Made by a program: the position numbers and the translations under genes. Positions 36,704 to 39,219 of a stretch of 39,219 bases of DNA are shown here, piece after piece. Under the pieces are notes generated by a model. The model did not search any database, was not told the DNA's origin, and saw only the letters and a program-made list of their open reading frames with translations. Within the stretch, counting starts at the first letter, position 1. Each line of letters starts with the position of its first letter. The DNA comes from Methylococcales bacterium (GTDB lineage: Bacteria; Pseudomonadota; Gammaproteobacteria; JABHGC01), in the NCBI GenBank assembly GCA_018672285.1, contig JABHGC010000120.1, forward strand, positions 1-39,219. The letters run 5' to 3'.

Positions 36704-39004
36704 ATGGATATTTGGCAATGGATCAATGATAAAATTGACGAATTAGTTGAGACTGAACACCACCGGCTTGCCTACATCATGGCAAAGCTGCCCGGCCACG
36801 TCGTTGATGACCAACATGAACAAGTGGACATCATGGTACAAGAAGGTCTTGTATTGGCTAAAAGCAAAAAAGAACCTTGGATAGAGCTTTATCTTAAGCA
36901 TTGGGAGTTACAAAGCCGGGTATTTAGCCGCATGGACGTCAATGGCATGCTACCAAAAGCGGTTGACCTGCTCGACTTTGCACACCAACCAGAAACAGCA
37001 GATTGCCCGCAAGGCATATGCGCGGTACAAGACCTTGCCCAGTGCTATGCTTGCATCGATGGCCCTGGCTATTACCAACAGCGACTTGACGTCGCGGAAG
37101 AATCACTCGCTAAAATTGACGCTAGCTGGCCTTGTTATACCTGTATTGCCGCCGAAAAACTCACCGCACTCAATGATGCAGGCCTGTACCAGCAAGCACT
37201 AGAATTTTCAGCCCATGCCAATGCTGAGTTACTGCGCCATCAACAAGAACCCGATACCGGTAAGCTGCTACTCAACACCATCGATACCTTACTCCTTGAT
37301 GGTCAGTACCCACTAGCCTACGAACAAACAAAACGGCTCGATAGCCCAAGGTCTGGTGATTCGTTCATTACCGAAACCCACCTCATCCAAGCAAGAACTG
37401 CTATTTTAACCAATCGCTTAGAGCAAGCGGTCGATATACTCCCAGCTTTCGCTCTAATAGAGCGCACTCACGCCATGTACACGGATTGGTGTGAAGCAAC
37501 AATGGGATTAGTACAGCACCAAGCCATAGAAAACACTTGGCAACTAGGGGTTCAGTTTTTCACCTTAATTAACAAACTGCTGAGCAATGGGGTCGTTCGC
37601 AAAGCCATTCAACTGGCTTTTTGGCATGCAGAACTTGCCTTATTACGCAATGCGCCTCAAATAGCCCAGCTCAGTGCGGACCTCATTCCACCTCAGCTCG
37701 AAAAATTAGCGCAAGATCTTGGCGCAAAAGCACAATACCAAGCACTACTAACAACAATAACCACTTGCTTGCAACCCCAAGATGACATTGACATCAATGA
37801 CACACAGTGGTGTGAAGCACACCCTGAACAAACATACACAATCTTAAGTACAGCGATATCAACGGGCAAAGACAACTCAGAAAGCAGTATCGAAGCTTAT
37901 CTACACTCAGCAGAACAATTACAACTCGAACAACACGCATTACAGCTAATCAAAAAATTACACCAGCAAACGCCTGACAATATCGACATAACATTGCATT
38001 ATTTCCACTTGTTACAACAACATGAACCAGAACAATTTATCAATGATTACCCCGCCTATTTAACACAGCCATTAAGCGTTGAAGACCGCTGTCGTATTTT
38101 ATGGACGGTTGCCAATCATTATCAAACTCATGGCGACACAACACAAACAACCGCTATTTTAAATGAGATATTACACTACGACCCTGAGTCCTATCAAAGC
38201 AGAAGTAGGCTCATCGCACACCAACTCCAGCAACGGCATTACGCTGACGCATTACATCACATCAGCCATTTACTTGAATCAGACCCAGAAGACCAAAGCA
38301 CTCACTGGGATCAAATAGTCGCTGCAACCGCGACCAAAGACTGGGAAAAAGCACGGTATTCTGCTGAAAAAATTGGCTTTACCATTGATGGAACCGGTGA
38401 GATAGATGGAGATTTCGGCCACTGTCGCATACAGTTTACGCAAGACGATGGGCAAACCGATGTTTCTTATGCATTACGAACAGGCCCTGTCACAGCAAGA
38501 ATAGAAAGCATCTCACACACAGACCACCCATTAAGGTTTAATGACGCCATTCTCTTTAACCCTGCGCCACTCAACGCCCTCACAGAAACAGATGAAGACG
38601 GTTACAAAACAGATATAGAAGGACAATACACCTATTTATACGAAGCCATAGATACACTCAAGGCCAAAGTTTACCAACGGTTTTTCATTGATGGCTTCCA
38701 CCCGGGTGACACACTACTTGAGGCTCTTACAAAGCAACTTAGCCAAATCAACGCCACATTGAATATACGCAGTTCAAATGAGTACGAGCTTGAAGACCTA
38801 CAAGGCGAATCGCAACTGGCTATCTTTGCTTACCTTGTCGTACCAGATGACAGTGAGCTCCATGCAGTTGAGCAAACGCTTCAATCATTTGTTGAGCGAT
38901 GTGAGCGCCCACTTATTTGGCCAGAGCTCTTACGTGAAATGCAGTCAGGCCGCTTGCAGCAACACCTTGAGCTACAAAAACAATACAATATCGATCCAAA
39001 TTAA
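36704..39004 (+). CDS. Helical-repeat (TPR-like) protein with cysteine cluster
   Basis: A 766-residue cytoplasmic protein with no signal peptide or membrane helix. Much of residues 1-560 is helical and alanine/leucine-rich, with TPR-like units such as ALNDAGLYQQALEFSAHANA and QRHYADALHHISHLLESDP. Near the N-terminus Cys101, Cys106, Cys114, Cys117, Cys144 and Cys147 form closely spaced pairs, a possible metal site. The C-terminal 200 residues are a separate alpha/beta domain (DGDFGHCRIQF, VTARIESIS, IFAYLVVP) that I do not recognise. It starts two bases after the HSP90-like stop, with an AAGG site inside that gene's end. A TPR protein fixed next to an HSP90 ATPase suggests a co-chaperone; that is inference. 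Confidence 0.8.
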   Translation: MDIWQWINDKIDELVETEHHRLAYIMAKLPGHVVDDQHEQVDIMVQEGLVLAKSKKEPWIELYLKHWELQSRVFSRMDVNGMLPKAVDLLDFAHQPETADCPQGICAVQDLAQCYACIDGPGYYQQRLDVAEESLAKIDASWPCYTCIAAEKLTALNDAGLYQQALEFSAHANAELLRHQQEPDTGKLLLNTIDTLLLDGQYPLAYEQTKRLDSPRSGDSFITETHLIQARTAILTNRLEQAVDILPAFALIERTHAMYTDWCEATMGLVQHQAIENTWQLGVQFFTLINKLLSNGVVRKAIQLAFWHAELALLRNAPQIAQLSADLIPPQLEKLAQDLGAKAQYQALLTTITTCLQPQDDIDINDTQWCEAHPEQTYTILSTAISTGKDNSESSIEAYLHSAEQLQLEQHALQLIKKLHQQTPDNIDITLHYFHLLQQHEPEQFINDYPAYLTQPLSVEDRCRILWTVANHYQTHGDTTQTTAILNEILHYDPESYQSRSRLIAHQLQQRHYADALHHISHLLESDPEDQSTHWDQIVAATATKDWEKARYSAEKIGFTIDGTGEIDGDFGHCRIQFTQDDGQTDVSYALRTGPVTARIESISHTDHPLRFNDAILFNPAPLNALTETDEDGYKTDIEGQYTYLYEAIDTLKAKVYQRFFIDGFHPGDTLLEALTKQLSQINATLNIRSSNEYELEDLQGESQLAIFAYLVVPDDSELHAVEQTLQSFVERCERPLIWPELLREMQSGRLQQHLELQKQYNIDPN

Positions 39005-39109
39005 CAGCCAGACCAAACGTAAGCATCTACCTAACCTCAGCCTAAACGCCTCATGACAAGCATGTAATGAATTACGGGTTATTACGTAGAAATAACGAAT
39101 GTGTTCTGG

Positions 39110-39219
39110 TCAACTCATACCGGACACTTTTCTTAAGGAATTTTCGTACTCAATTGGTGTTTGATCACCATTAGCTGTATGCAGCCGAATTTGATTGTAA
39201 TATTTAATATAGCTCTCTA
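39110..39219 (-). mobile_element. End of an IS3-family insertion sequence, transposase C-terminus
   Basis: The minus strand encodes a partial reading frame, cut by the window edge, whose last 35 residues include YIKYYNQIRLHTANG and QTPIEYENSLRKVSG before the stop. This is the end of the DDE integrase-core transposase (OrfB) of IS3-type elements. The stop lies within the terminal sequence CTGGTCAACTCATACCGGACAC, so the inverted repeat probably begins between 39100 and 39108. Nothing more of the element is visible. The 95 bases before it carry two small palindromes (39064-39075 and 39078-39096) and no gene. Confidence 0.75.

Noticed and set aside
1..39219. CRISPR arrays, tRNA or rRNA genes
   Set aside because: No spaced direct repeats in DNA, no cloverleaf-like sequence and no rRNA signature were noticed on either strand; the only regular repeats are at protein level in 32380-34167.

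Overview
The window looks like a chromosomal segment of a marine or aquatic gammaproteobacterium. The main evidence is a fatty-acid cluster in the E. coli gene order (yceD-rpmF-plsX-fabH-fabD-fabG-acpP-fabF, then pabC, mltG, tmk, holB) with a divergent maf/yceF-type gene, the long marine-type PstC and PstA permeases, a PdsR/PdsS-type two-component pair and a VPLP-type C-terminal sorting tail. The order cannot be fixed from sequence alone. The base composition leans slightly to AT. No tRNA, rRNA, CRISPR array or prophage was seen.

Left part (1-8919). A Fur-box-like palindrome and a truncated receiver-domain gene lie at the left edge, beside a large hybrid histidine kinase (two receivers and an HPt) on the minus strand. 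Divergent from it is an OmpR-family regulator plus sensor kinase resembling the proteobacterial dedicated sortase system pair. A 330-base gap follows, holding several small perfect hairpins and a perfect CRP/Vfr site. It leads into a secreted zinc metalloprotease with a VPLP-CTERM-like tail. A GT4 glycosyltransferase runs in from the right and ends tail to tail with it.

Central part (8926-22334, minus strand). A long, nearly gapless housekeeping run reads, in transcription order: yceD, rpmF, plsX, fabH, fabD, fabG, acpP, fabF, pabB, pabC, glgX, mltG, tmk, holB, pilZ and the glycosyltransferase. It joins large-subunit rRNA/ribosome functions, fatty acid and phospholipid synthesis, folate precursor synthesis, glycan debranching, peptidoglycan release, dTMP synthesis and the replication clamp loader. 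Many neighbours overlap by 1-13 bases. fabH and fabF use TTG starts, and glgX is an unusual insertion in this operon.

Phosphate part (24419-30992, minus strand). pstS-pstC-pstA-pstB-phoU is preceded by a well-formed Pho box and -10 element. A hairpin with a U-tract separates pstS from the permease genes. A DUF5610-like protein gene lies between maf and phoU.

Right part (31307-39219). Two small proteins (one YjfB-like) and a guanine/nucleoside deaminase are followed by a minus-strand gene for a protein with thirteen exact 23-residue repeats. Head to head with it is a plus-strand run: a BolA-like protein, a small SET-domain protein, a divergent HSP90-family ATPase and a 766-residue helical-repeat protein with a cysteine cluster. 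The SET/HSP90/repeat-protein cassette is the best candidate here for an undescribed system. The right edge is the end of an IS3-family insertion sequence.
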